A DNA stretch of 64,000 nucleotides, taken from Tretioscincus oriximinensis. Lineage: Eukaryota; Chordata; Lepidosauria; Squamata; Gymnophthalmidae. The stretch spans positions 464,635-528,634 of the forward strand of contig JAJVDF010000299.1 of NCBI GenBank assembly GCA_022410635.1, given 5' to 3'. The position numbers were made by a program, and so were the translations under genes. Shown here piece by piece: positions 13,383-24,545 of this stretch. The notes under the pieces are model-generated. The model was given only the letters and a program-made list of their open reading frames with translations, had not been told where the DNA came from and searched no databases. How positions within the stretch are numbered: position 1 is the first letter of the stretch; each line of letters begins with the position of its first letter.

Positions 13383-13517
13383 GGGTCTGTGAGTAGGAGA
13401 AGAAGAAAGGAGGAAGAAGAGGATGATGATGAGAAGAAGAAGAAAAAAAAGAAAAGGAAAAAGAGAAAAGGAAAAGAAAAAGAAGAAGAAGAAGAAGAAG
13501 AAGAAGAAGAAGAAGAA
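13383..13517. repeat. GAA/GGA purine tract, about 135 bp
   Basis: Continuous purine run ending in (GAA)n at 13480-13517. It is the tail of the minus-strand SINE that follows. The poly-Ser/Phe open frame across it is an artefact. Confidence 0.9.
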
Positions 13518-13700
13518 TTTTTGTCTTTTCCAAAATGACTTACAGGATTAATTTTCACCCAAAGGCTTACATCTTATTCTACCTTCCCCATCAAGTTAAT
13601 GATGGTACTCATTTATCTAATTGATATGCAAATTACAAATTTGCATCTCTTCTGAATAGCCGAGTTGGCTACAAAGCTGAAGATGGAGGAGAGAAAATAA
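13383..13700 (-). mobile_element. tRNA-SINE (family A) with long GAA-rich tail
   Basis: An antisense body (ggcttacatcttattctacc, gaatagccgagttggctaca) is preceded by about 130 bp of GAA/GGA repeats, the expanded TTC tail. The tRNA head is missing. Confidence 0.7.
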
Positions 13701-16099
13701 AAATGTACATAATCTTTAAATTCACTGGGAAAAAATGAAAAAATGAAAGTTTTGCCAAGTTTTATAGCAGTGCAGAAATTGTTGTCATGTACTCAGATAC
13801 CTAAGTCATTGTTGCTGCTGCTTCTTAAAATCCAAAAGATTTAGTTGCATTTGCTTTTGTACCTTCCTAAAACAGCTTCTATTTTTTGTTAATTGTCCAC
13901 TGAAGTAGAGGCAGAGCTATCATAGGGCGAGCCATGGCACTGCACTGGGCCCCCAAGGGTTGGGGCATTATAGGGGGGGAGCGGTAGTGAGCCTTTCCAC
14001 CCGTCCTGATTTTTACCTTCCATTTAAATGTTGCAGCAATGCATGGTAAGTCTTTATTGGCTCTTCCAATTAAAAGCATGGTAAGCTATTGAGCCTCATG
14101 TAATTGAGATTTTCCCAAAGTTTAAATGACTTATTTAGGATTCTGGAATTTTAGTAGGGACATCCCTAATTCTGCACAGATAGCAGCAAAGGTAAAAAAA
14201 AATAAAAAAGTAAAATTAAATTCAAATTGAAGTTAGAAAAATGGAAGATTGATATTGATATTTTCCTAGCTTAGCACTAACTCTTCCAATCTTTCTAATC
14301 AATAATATCAAGTAAAATGAGACATGAGGATAAGATTAAGTCTCAACTTATTTCATATACTGTCCATTTCTGACATTTGTAATTAGTGTAATTGAATAGA
14401 TGCTATAAGCATCAATACACACACACACACAAAAGCACACACACAAAGTTTATCCCCACATTTTTCTTCATATTTCATTAGGAAAAAGCTTGGGTCGCAT
14501 GTGCTTTAACTTTCCATATATTTCTAGGTACTTTTGAAAAAAACTGCTGGCTTACAGATGTGAATACAAAATTACGTTATTGGCTGTCTGATGGAGAAAC
14601 AGACCTTCCTTCTAACAGGAACCATCATTAAATTGTAGTATCTGAAAAAAGATTTACAGATGTCGACACCTGCTGTAGAGCGTCTTAGTAACTAAGCTCC
14701 CTATTGTTGTATGACTGAATGTGAGACTTGGGGCCCAGTCCTTGGACCGTGTGTTGGACAGCAAAGTTTTTCCAGAAAGATTTACTTCCTCTGTATTACG
14801 TTGTCAGAATCCATAAACAGGAACTATATTGTTGGCTGCCTTGCTATTCAGGTCATGGCTTCACTAGAATATTATTCCTGTGGCACAGAAGCTGGTGGTT
14901 AAAAAAAAGCTGTACTACAAAACTCTAAGTTTTTTACAGATCCTTTCAGTATTAGGACATCTTAAAATACTGAAAAAAGAAATTTCCTAAATCAAATTTG
15001 AAATTCAAGAGGCTAAATATAAAAATTGGAATTAAGCAAATTGGTTTTGTACCCTTCGTTCGAAGTGGCATGTTTTAAATTACGGCTGTATTGTCGTCAT
15101 TACATATCTTCAAAACGTCTGTATTGAGGTATTCTAATACATTAATTTGTTCAATTCATCAGTCAAAAGAAAGGCTATAAAATCTCTAGTCAAACATCAA
15201 AGAAAGCCCATTCATGGCTATGAGCATGCAATAGTCATTTTGTTCATAGCCAGTATAGGGCTTTTTTGATGTTTTACTCATAATTTTATAGCCTTGAGAA
15301 AGACCGGATGGGCGAACCATGTGGGCTGGAAATGAACATTTTACCATCATATCCACAGAATCCAATATTTGCATATTTGATATTTAGGGAGCTGGACTTG
15401 GTTTAGTGCCCCCAAAGACACTAAAGACTTTCCTATATATTGTTGACAATATTTGGAGACTGTGCTAAGTAGTTCCATTTTCCTATTGATTTTATTACCT
15501 ATCTGATATTATATCATTGCAAGGAATTGTAGTGATGCAGATAGATATAGATAATTATTCTCTTTAAAAAATTCTGATAATCAGGATTTTGGGGAGCTTT
15601 GGGCTTTGTTGTGTTTGTTTCGCATTTGACATTTGTCTAGTTAGCAGCAAGGCATGGTCAGTTGAGGATCTTAGACTGCTAAACTGCCTAGGTAGATACT
15701 GCATGTTACAATTCAGGTGTCCACATGAAACAATTATCTCCCAGGTCCAAGAACAGAAGTTTGAAGTACAACAGCTGCTGNTCTGTCTTCTCATTTTAGG
15801 TATGCTGTAGCCAGTTTTTTAGTATTTCAGAGAGTTTGTTATCGAGTAAATGGTTTTCATGTTCTGCTACTCCACCAAGTATATTATTTGGAATGAAATT
15901 GTCTTAATTGTAGATGAACCTATTCCAATTCAGGTTTATAACAGCAGGTGTTTTAGAATGTGATCATTTTGATACTGAGCNTATTTTAAAACTAGCCAGG
16001 AGTTTGTAGACAGATGGTGGCACTGCCTATCGTATAGATCACAGATTTCTTCATCTATTTCTTTGTTTATTTATTCATTCACTCATTTATCATAAGTAA
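13701..16099. other. Mostly unique intron sequence
   Basis: A GC-rich patch at 13915-14010 (gggcgagccatggcactgca, gggcccccaagggttggggc) may be a small old repeat; the CA microsatellite is at 14416. Otherwise nothing. Confidence 0.45.
14416..14447. repeat. (CA)n microsatellite
   Basis: Two CA runs separated by aaaag. Confidence 0.85.
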
Positions 16100-16566
16100 T
16101 AAAAACCGTGTGAGAGAATTCAACATTCCAGGGACACGGCTCGGAACTTTGGCAGCATTCAGAAGCCAGTGACAGGGCTTGGATCTTTCTCAGCCTCCAG
16201 AGACCAATAACAGGGCTCGGAACTCTGGCACCCTCCAGTAACCACTGGCAAGGTTTGAAGCTTTGACAGCCTCCAGGGACCGGAGTCCTGGGTTGGAAAC
16301 TGACTAAATGACAGAAAACAGAGAGAAGTAATAAATGGACGCAAAGGTGGGAGAAGTGGAATACTTCAGTACTAGGAGGGAAAGGAAGGAAGTAAAGGAA
16401 GAACAAAGGAAGGAATGGATGGAAGATGGAAGGAAAACAAACAAAATGAAGCAGCAAGTGAAAGGGGGTTGGGAAGGGGTAAGGGAGGGAGGGAGTGGGT
16501 GGAGGCATGGATGGGAGCAAGGGGAAGGTGGGACTAGAGCCTATTGCATTACCGTAACTCAATGAG
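16100..16566 (-). repeat. Pyrimidine-rich interspersed repeat with minisatellite, copy 1
   Basis: Read on the minus strand, from gagttacggtaatgcaatag it has a T/C-rich body with cttgctcccatccatgcctc and ccttccatcttcc, then cctagtactgaagtattcca. A second copy lies inverted at 18804-19080. Extra sequence here includes four 38-bp units (16130-16281). The element class is unknown. The 162-residue open frame on this strand is composition-driven. Confidence 0.55.
16130..16281 (-). repeat. 38-bp minisatellite, four units
   Basis: Units are exactly 38 bp: 16130-16167, 16168-16205, 16206-16243 and 16244-16281. The shared core on the minus strand is CTGGAGGCTG-CAAAG-TCC-AG-CCTGT with scattered substitutions. 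Unit length is not a multiple of three, so no repeat protein is implied. Confidence 0.85.
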
Positions 16567-16568
16567 CT

Positions 16569-16690
16569 CATTTCATTTATTTATATCCCACCATTCACAA
16601 TAGATCCTAGGGTATGTAACAACAGGAAATGTAAAATATACAAATATTTAAAATAGGACCCTACTTCCCTTCAGTCCCATGCCCCCTTTA
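16569..16690 (-). mobile_element. L2-type 3' tail fragment
   Basis: catttatttatatcccacca followed by a decayed stretch is the antisense of the L2-type ...GGTGGGATATAAATAAATG tail shared by L2 and by SINEs that borrow it. Only the tail is recognisable. Confidence 0.4.
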
Positions 16691-16734
16691 AGGGATCCCT
16701 TAGTTGTTGTTGTTTTTAATTTACTCAGCATTAG

Positions 16735-16987
16735 TGTTGAAAGGAATCCCTTCTTCAGACAGAGATCAGAGAGTTGGGTCGTCTTTGGTTCTTTATTGAA
16801 ATGATTATAATAAAACACAATGCAGTCAAAGATTCAAAGTGATTCAGAACCGCTAAGACCAGCCATTCACAGCTCCTCCTCCAATTCACAAAACAATTCA
16901 AAAAGACAGTGGTGCTTTCCGGTTAGCCGAACTTGGCACCCAGGGACTAATAATAAAAAACAAAAGTGCTACTACTCATTGCTAACA
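16735..16987 (-). mobile_element. Short solo LTR with perfect 5-bp target duplication
   Basis: On the plus strand it starts TGTTGAAAGG and ends ATTGCTAACA. ATTAG flanks it exactly on both sides (16730-16734 and 16988-16992). On the minus strand the poly(A) signal AATAAAG (antisense ctttatt at about 16791) lies about 60 bases before the 3' end, which sets the orientation. At 253 bp it is short for a vertebrate LTR; the internal region is absent. Confidence 0.8.
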
Positions 16988-16992
16988 ATTAG

Positions 16993-18469
16993 TGACTAGA
17001 AAAACCCAAAGCAGCCTTGCAAAACTCGGGCAAGTTCAGTTTTCCAACGAATTTCACTGCCTAGCATTAAGGAGAGCCAGCAGTCAATGAAGGAAGGCTT
17101 ACTAGAATTTAGCAACAAGGTGAGGGGAAACACAGACAAGTTTCCTAGGGAAGAGAAGTGTGCATGAAAACAGCTAGCACTGACCACATAAGTCCTTTAC
17201 AGTGCTATATATAGTTTTACAGAAAACAGCAATCTGGATGCAACCAGACATTTTCTTACCTAGTAAAGTAACTCCTAGGAAAGTCAGTCTTCATCAGAAA
17301 AAATGAATGGAAAGGATTTTTTTTCTCTTTAAGTATCTCAGTTCCAATCACATCACAACCTTCCCTGATTACTTTTCAACATTTAAATAAGGATAGAAAA
17401 TCCAATCATAGATCTTTTCAGTGACTTAAAACTAATACTGATCTATGGCTAACTTTCACAGAGCTTCTCTGTTTTTTCTTTAGCCTAATAATAATTAGAC
17501 AGGTCTAAAAGTCAGAACTGGCATTATTCTGACTTAAAGTCTGTTTATATTCCTTTGGTTTATGGTTCACATTTATGGCCTTAGCCTGAAAGTCTGATAA
17601 ATAAATTTCTGGGAGGGGAAAATCTATTTTATAGAAACATCTTCACAAATAATTAAGCTGCCAATTTTTTTACCATTTTAGAAACAATCAGAATGTCTTA
17701 TTTCTCAAGGAATGTGGTTACTACTTTGATCTGTGTTAATTTCAGATACACTCCTTTATGATCTTCATTAATTGCTCTACTTAGCAGTAGGTTCTAAGAT
17801 GACATATGAATGTTATTTCTGGTACTCAAAGGTTGATTTCTAACCTGGCCTCTCTATAAAGCAACTAGTCTAGTTCTACAAGAATTACTTTGCATGCAAT
17901 TATAATGTATCTTCTTTTGCCCTCAACTCAATTGATGCCTGCCTTCTGCAAAAGAGCTACTTACATAGTGGCCATATTTGCATATCTAGAATTTCTTGGG
18001 CAAGGTTGCATGGGCCTCTGGATCTCTTGACTTATTATTTTGAGAAATACCTTTGAAGGCCTGGACCTGTTTAACTTGTGCTCTCTGACATAGTTATAGC
18101 TGAAAGCGTCAAAAGTAAATGCCAAGAAGGAAAAGNTTGGTCTTTTCTGAATCACTTATAACTATGTGTAACAAAGAAGAATGTTCTTTGAGTGTTTGGA
18201 GCTAGGCTAAAAGTCATTCAATTAAGGAACAGAGGGGTCCAGCAACACAGCAATTCATTTTTTGCTCTTTTTGCTCCTAACATAAATCTAGGACTCAACT
18301 AGAAGAAATAAAGTTTTAATAGAGGCTTGGGATGGAGGTGTGAACACACCTATATATATATTTACCAAATATAAGACCAATTTACTGCATACTTCTGCAG
18401 TGGTATATGATCAGAATTCCCCCCCCCCCTTTCCTCCTTCGATTCAGCTCTCCTTCTCTTTATTCTTTT
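16993..18469. other. Unique intron sequence, nothing recognised
   Basis: AT-rich with no landmark; a C-run lies at 18420-18429. Confidence 0.5.
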
Positions 18470-18545
18470 TATATCCCTTTATTTATGTTTATATCCTGCC
18501 CTGTTCCACAGGGCGTCAAGATGGCAGTTAAGCTGGATTANGAAT
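18470..18545 (-). mobile_element. L2-type 3' tail fragment
   Basis: ccctttatttatgtttatat followed by cctgccctgttccacagggc is the antisense of an L2/SINE tail (...GGGCAGGATATAAA...). The parent element cannot be told. Confidence 0.4.
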
Positions 18546-18803
18546 CACGATCCATTTCTGTGTCATTCTTGCTTTGAATATTTTGTTGCTCCTATCTGTT
18601 TATTTGTATTGGACCGTAATTTTATTGTGTATAAAGTTCTGTTTTATAAATGAATTGTAAGAAGGAGAGAAAATCAATGGTTGAAAAAGCATATTTAAGA
18701 GTAAATATGCTNGGAGTCTTGTAACATTTGATAGATAACTTCTATGGAAAGATATGGCCTTTTTGAATAAGCAGTTTATACTTAAACTAGTGGAATTATC
18801 CCA

Positions 18804-19080
18804 TCGCATAACAGTAATGCAATGTGATTGTAGCCCCTCCTCTCACTTGCTCCCATTCATGCCTCCAACTCACTCACTCCCTTGCTCACTTCCATCCCTC
18901 TTTCACTTGCTGTTTCTATCTTTCTTTCTGTTCACCTTTCCTTCCATCTTCCTTTCTTTATTTTTCCTTCTTTATCTCCTTCCTCCTTTCATCCATTCTT
19001 TCCTTTGATCTTCCTTCCTTCCTTTCCTTCCCAGTACTGAACTCTGGGGTATTCCAGTTCTCATATCTTTCCACCCTTAT
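18804..19080 (+). repeat. Pyrimidine-rich interspersed repeat, copy 2
   Basis: cgcataacagtaatgcaatg, tcacttgctcccattcatgc, ctttccttccatcttccttt and cccagtactgaactctgggg align end to end with the minus strand of 16335-16566. It lacks the 38-bp units. Confidence 0.6.
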
Positions 19081-19137
19081 TATAAGTACAGATGGATTTC
19101 TTGTTAAATTGGTTAATTCTATAAGTATGGCACTGCG

Positions 19138-19237
19138 TGAGGCATGGTGATACAGCAGTTAAGAGCCCTAGTGTGCCAGCAAAAATGCCGGTATTTGAAG
19201 CTTTGTGTCCGCCATGGGGAGAGTTGAGACTGGCTTC
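19138..19237 (+). mobile_element. tRNA-SINE (family A), 5' part, split by LTR
   Basis: gaggcatggtgatacagcag and, further on, tatttgaagctttgtgtccg align with the head of the family A copy at 22484-22746 (minus). It continues at 19971. Confidence 0.7.
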
Positions 19238-19970
19238 TGTGGCATTCTCCATTTTAAAGGTTTGTATTTCTTTTATAAAAATACCAGATATCCCAGAGGG
19301 AGGGGGGAAGAGCAGGCCTGGGCAGGGGCGTGGCTTCCTGAATTGGGAGGGGGCATGGCTGGAGGAACCAGCCAATGGAGTCTTGAATAGCCGGCTGGTC
19401 AGCAGATAAAAGGGAAGCTGACCAGGGCTAGGGGCCNTTCTGTCAAGGAAGACTTGTGCTGTAGCAAGTGACAGAGGGGTCCGCTTCTGATCTGCCTCAG
19501 AGGGAGGGGGTGGAAGTGTCTGGTGGCCTGGAGGAGTCAAAGTGGANGCGTGACTTGGGGTTAAAACAAATAAATAGACATTGTGCCTGTCTCTTTTAGT
19601 TCTGGAAGCAAAGGTTGCTCTTGCTTGGAGTTTGAGCTTCAGTCAGGCTTACTTTATGAAAGCCGAAGCTTTATTATTCTTATCTTTCTTTCCATTTCTT
19701 ATCTGTTAACAATAAACCTGTTATTTGTTTCAATTCAAATATCTCTTTCTTTATTTTGTTTATGTAACAACACTAAATAAGCAGCTACTGGTGGGGGCTG
19801 GGAATAAAGTCACATCATTGAGGGAAACACAGAGGCCTTGTGTAGGCCTGAGGATATTACTGTTGTTCCAAGCAGTCGTGGGTGCTGGCTTGGGCAACAA
19901 GGTGGATATTGTGGCACCCCCAGCTGGGAGGGTCATTTAATAGTGGGGCCCTCAAGTAGGGGTCGCTACA
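19238..19970 (+). mobile_element. Solo LTR inserted in a SINE
   Basis: Begins TGTGGCATTC and ends GGGGTCGCTACA, so the 6-bp ends are inverted with one mismatch. It is flanked by GCTTC (19233-19237) and GCTTG (19971-19975), a 5-bp target duplication with one change. The two flanks are the left and right parts of one tRNA-SINE, which independently confirms the insertion limits. Inside are a GC-rich U3-like stretch, agataaaaggg (about 19400, TATA-like) and aacaataaacc (about 19707, poly(A) signal). No internal coding region is present. Confidence 0.75.
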
Positions 19971-20157
19971 GCTTGATCTCTAGACAATTCAAAAGCAAGA
20001 AATTGCAGTTAGCTAATGGGAACCATCACAATGTAGTGGGGAAGATAGAATGTAAGCCTTCAAGTGAAAAAGAGCTTGTAAGCAGCTTTGAATCCCTTCA
20101 GGTGAGAAAAACAGGATATAAAACCTCTAAAAATGCTCCTCCTCCTCCTAAGATCTT
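19971..20157 (+). mobile_element. tRNA-SINE (family A), 3' part, split by LTR
   Basis: Carries caaaagcaagaaattgcagt, aatgggaaccatcacaatgt, ggggaagatagaatgtaagc and the 3' end ggtgagaaaaacaggatata. A short (CTC)n tail follows. Confidence 0.8.
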
Positions 20158-22483
20158 GGGTTTTTCTGTGCAGTAATTGCTGGTTGGTGATGTTTGCGGG
20201 GTTATTTGCATGTGTGTAGCTGTCTATTGTATACAGTAAGTTGTGGTTCATTATTTCTATTATTGAATTGTGTACGTATTAAACCTATCAGTAAAAAAGA
20301 GAAAAAATATCTCTATTTTCTGATCACAGTAAAGATCTACATCTTTAGTNGATCTTAAGCCAAGAGAAATGATGGTGGATTTAATTCCATCTTTGTGAAA
20401 TGACATAAGTGGGTTAAAATATGCAAAGAATACAGAGTGCTGTTTGTATGGCACTGAAAATACCCACATTTTGGAGAGCATTCACCACATCCAACAAAAG
20501 CAACACAGATTCCTATAGTGTGGCTGCAATTTGAGAACAAGGTTCTGATTTGATGCAGTTGCATATCTTAACCTGAATTATACTGACACAATTTGCTGTA
20601 GGCCCTTATGCTTCATATTGGTTGCCTTTCCAGTCACAACTGTTTTATATTAAACTGTTAACCAATGTTCTTTTGTCTAGCAAATGATGAATTCACAGAA
20701 GGTTGTTTAGGGAAGAGAGCTACTTCATTTAAGAACATTGTTCATCTCATCATGTATTAGATGTACAGATTGACAACGTTTCTAGTTAATGTAAAGGTTA
20801 AAAAAATTGAGAAGAGAGGTAATTTATTTACAAATTGATAACAGATGTATGGTATTTACCAACCTGCTTCCATTCATCTCAATCATTGATTTTTCTGTCT
20901 GTTAAAGTAGCTACTGAAGGATTGTTTAAAATACTTGCTCTGGTTTTCAGTCATATTTTCTCCTAGGGAGTCCTAAGTATTTTATTGTGTTGTGTTATAA
21001 AGACTTTCCACTGCCCCATTCAGTTATCACATTACTAAGATAAGTCAGGTTTTATTTCTATCCCATCCTTAGCTTATTTATAACTTTCCTTACCTTCGAT
21101 AAATCACTGTTTCTGATTATGCCTTCAATTCAGTCCCTCCCTCCATTATTCTGCCAGGATTGTTTTGGAAATTTGCAGACATAATTATGTTATTCCCGGT
21201 TAGTCAATGGGTAACTCGATATATGATAGTAAAAGTGTGTTTTCCATCATGTTATCNATATTTGGACATCAGCCAGAGACTTCCATGTAGAGTTGAATTG
21301 TATAACCACATGCCAACCAAGCATATGAAAACAATGTTGAAAGTGAAATGGGTAGTTGGTTGACTTTCCAGCTGATTCAATTTCATTTTGTTAGCTTTTG
21401 ACAGACATAAGGGAAACTAAAGGAAATGAATGCCTTTTCTGCACTGAGCCTTATTCTGGGCTGTATCTCAGAATTGGAATTTACAATCTATGTGTCAATG
21501 TGGACTATGGTAACAGCTTTTCATATCTGCCTTGTATCAGCGAGAGCAATTGCAATATCTTCTTTTTATCCTACATCTTGCCATTTGCAGGCAGTTTGCA
21601 CAGGTTCAGTAATGTGTTTTAGGGATCTATTACAGCACAACAATATATAACATGTTACATGTGTTGTAACTAGAGATGGACTAAATCTTGATTTTGTCAA
21701 TAACTAATCTTGGTACATTTTTCTAGTCTCAATTCCTGATAGTATAGTACAACAATAGTTTATTGATTAGTCAAAGATTTGTGAGTGCTAATTCTGCCCC
21801 AGGCAAGCTTGCCTATTCCAGTTGCACTTATCTAGTGGCAGGTAGTATGAAGTCTTCCAAAAAAGGCTGGATTTCAAAAGACTAAAGTCCTGTTCACATG
21901 TAAAATTTTAATCCAACTTCAGTCTACTTTCCAAGTAAAAAATATTGTTGTAAAAGAGAATAAAAATATGTTTCAACATTATCTAAACCAAAGGTAGTTT
22001 TTGTAAATTAGAGAATGCCAAAAGAAAATAGTTCACTGCTTTGTTGATATATTCACTTAACCTGAAAGTGGATTGAAGTTAGATTAAAATGTAGTTGGGC
22101 CCAGGGCCTAACATTTCACAAGTCTGGTTCCCTCTTCAAAGATGAAGTGAAGGTAACCGCTAAGAAAGATTATAGGTAGGACTCACTTGACATAAGATGT
22201 GGTTGTACAGGTGCTTTTATATAATCTTCATTCCTCAAGTACTGCACTGAAAACCAGAAAAAAGAAACCACCACCCTCTGGTTTTCAAACCACTGCTCCC
22301 CACTTTTCAAAGGAGACTTTCAGGAATCCCTACCTCTGCCAAGCCCAAAAAGAACAGAAAAATGTTTTGTATCATCTACGACCTACCAGGTGCCATGGGG
22401 AGATCCAGTAACCTCAAGAACATGATGGATCCTAAGTGTACAGGAGATGGGAGCACAATGATTTTACAATGTGAAATTGTTCT
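20158..22483. other. Unique intron sequence, nothing recognised
   Basis: No exon-like or repeat signature found in 2.3 kb. Confidence 0.5.
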
Positions 22484-22746
22484 TAGAAGAACTGGGTTTT
22501 TGTACCTCACTTTTCTCACCTAAAGGGACTCAAAGCAGCTTACAAGCTATTTTTCACCCACACTATTTCCCATCACATTAAGATGATGGACCCTATTAAT
22601 CTACACATGATTGCTCACAGTTAAGATCGTTGAAGCTAAGGCAAGTAGTGGGCGCTCATCCCTCTCCATAGCGGACACATGAGCCTCGAACGAATGACCA
22701 CTCTGTTGAAAGACCTGTTCTTAACCTCTGTGCCATCATGCCTCTC
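22484..22746 (-). mobile_element. tRNA-SINE (family A), near full length
   Basis: Antisense copy from gaagaactgggtttttgtac to tctgtgccatcatgcctc. Read on the minus strand, the head is GAGGCATGATGGCACAGAGG, a different subfamily from the copy at 440-775. A B-box-like GTTCGAGGCT is present. Confidence 0.75.
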
Positions 22747-23764
22747 TACAAGTAGTGTAGCCCCAGTCCTATGCCGGTGCTTAAAATGCTCATCACTATT
22801 AACACTGTATAACAAAATATATTTTCATAGGTCTTCAGAAATTTCTTTTCTTTTATGATCTTTAAGGCTTTAAAAAAACACCCTCTATTGTGGACCATAT
22901 TGCAGCTTTCTTCCAGCTTAATAAATGTTCTCTAAATATGATTCGTTTCCATAGGATTCCTGTTCTCATAATTGGTTTGCACATCATTACACTGTTAGTA
23001 TTTGTTTCCATGTCTATTTGAAAGATGTGCAGAATCTAGTAAACTTTTTTATTGTTGTTAATATTTTAGTAGTTGGCTTCTATTTGTTTTCAGATTCTGT
23101 TTGTTCTTTTGAAAGTATTGTTTTTCATAATAGTAAAAAAGTAATGTACTTGCCTCCTTTCTTGGCATTTGGACAAATTCATCCATTTTTTTCTAAGCTT
23201 TTCTTTTTGCTAATTGGGCAGTCATTGAGGAAGAGAATNTTAGGCTGCATGCAGACATCACTGAATTATCCCACTAGCAGAAAATCTCATTTTTAAAAGC
23301 TTTTGAAGGTGAAGATGCACCAGAGGGGACATGGAGAGGGGAGGTGGCAAAGAGAGTGCTCCTCTCCCTTTCTTCCATCCACCACTTGGTGCATTCCCCC
23401 TCCTCTTCCCCTTTTCGTATCCAGTCCCAATCCTATGCTGGCGCTAAGGACTGTGTGATGGTTGGTCAGAGCAGCATGCAAAATGGTGGCCCACCACAGA
23501 AGACACTCTAGTCCAACAATGCAGCGGCTAGTTCAGACATGCCTATTGGAGAATAGGCCAGAAAGCAGGACTCAAGATCATGTGCAGCTGGGTCCATGCA
23601 TTGTCCAAAATGATGCCTGCTATTTTGGATGCAGCTCTACATACTGCCTTACTGCCTCACATTGGTCAAATATGTTAAACTGATATTTCAGCATGACCAG
23701 TGAGATCATTAATAAGTGAGGATGCCTGTGACCTGACATCACCTCTTTTTATGATCTAGAGAGA
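22747..23764. other. Unique intron sequence, nothing recognised
   Basis: GC rises around 23290-23640 without any recognisable motif. Confidence 0.45.
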
Positions 23765-24105
23765 TACTTGGATATTCTAGAATAAGACACCGACTGCATC
23801 TGGATATCATTTATTTATTTATTATGCTGGATATTCTGGAAGACTAAAATATAAATATGGTTGAATCCAGACATAATTTACNTATTCCTCTCTACTTGCA
23901 TATTTTAGAATCAAACACTGTCTGAACTGCTTTATCTAGAGTAATCCAACTATACATTCAGACATTGCTACGTTATTTCAATATGCCTTGATATTCCATA
24001 ATAACATACTTTCTGGACTGCTTTATTATGGTATGTCCATGCTTTATTCCTAAATCTCCAACTGTAGAATAAATAATACACACCTAGATGCAAATTCTGA
24101 GACGC
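23765..24105. mobile_element. MITE family 2-like region, one or more decayed copies
   Basis: Repeats of ggatattctgga, gactgcatctggatatcatt, ctggactgctttattatggt and cacacctagatgcaaattct scattered over 340 bp resemble the copy at 41731-41858. Borders are unclear. Confidence 0.4.
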
Positions 24106-24214
24106 TTGGATGCACAGTTTACTTGCACTGTTTGATCCCTAAGATGAGATCATAAATACGCAGTATATACTTTATTTCAGATGGTTTCTCAATGAGGAGA
24201 TCCCGTTTTGAGGC

Positions 24215-24438
24215 CCTGTTTTGGGCATGGAGAGGGGTGAGTGCCCTCTNCTGGCCTTCAGCTCTAGCCAACTCAGCTATTCAAAAGAAAATAGATTTGC
24301 AATCTACATTTCAATTAGATAAATGAATACCACCAATGGCCTGGTGGGAAAGATAGAATAGTTGTAAGCCTTTGGTCAAAACCTTGTAAATCACTCTGAG
24401 TCACTTCGGATGAGACGGGTAGGGTATAAAAAACTGAT
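24215..24438 (+). mobile_element. tRNA-SINE (family A), 5'-truncated
   Basis: gcatggagaggggtgagtgc, agctctagccaactcagcta, gggaaagatagaatagttgt and a 3' end ...gggtagggtataaaaaactg. Confidence 0.75.
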
Positions 24439-24545
24439 TCTATCTATTTCTATCTATCTATCTATTTGTTTGTTTGTTTGTTTGCATTTCTGTACCACGC
24501 TATACTCAAAGCTCTCAGGACTTTTTTTTTTNAGCCAAAGGCCAA
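24438..24545 (-). mobile_element. L2-type 3' tail with TCTA/TTTG microsatellite
   Basis: (TCTA)n at 24439-24466 and (TTTG)n at 24466-24485 are followed by catttctgtaccacgctata and ctcaaagctctcagg, an antisense L2-like 3' end. It abuts the SINE copy at 24215-24438. Confidence 0.45.

Noticed and set aside
13304..13558. 84-residue poly-Ser/Phe frame on the minus strand
   Set aside because: Produced by the GAA/GGA tract of a SINE tail.
16083..16571. 162-residue minus-strand frame rich in Pro/Phe/Leu
   Set aside because: Covers a pyrimidine-rich repeat and a 38-bp minisatellite. The unit length is not a multiple of three, and the inverted relative at 18.8 kb reads in other frames.
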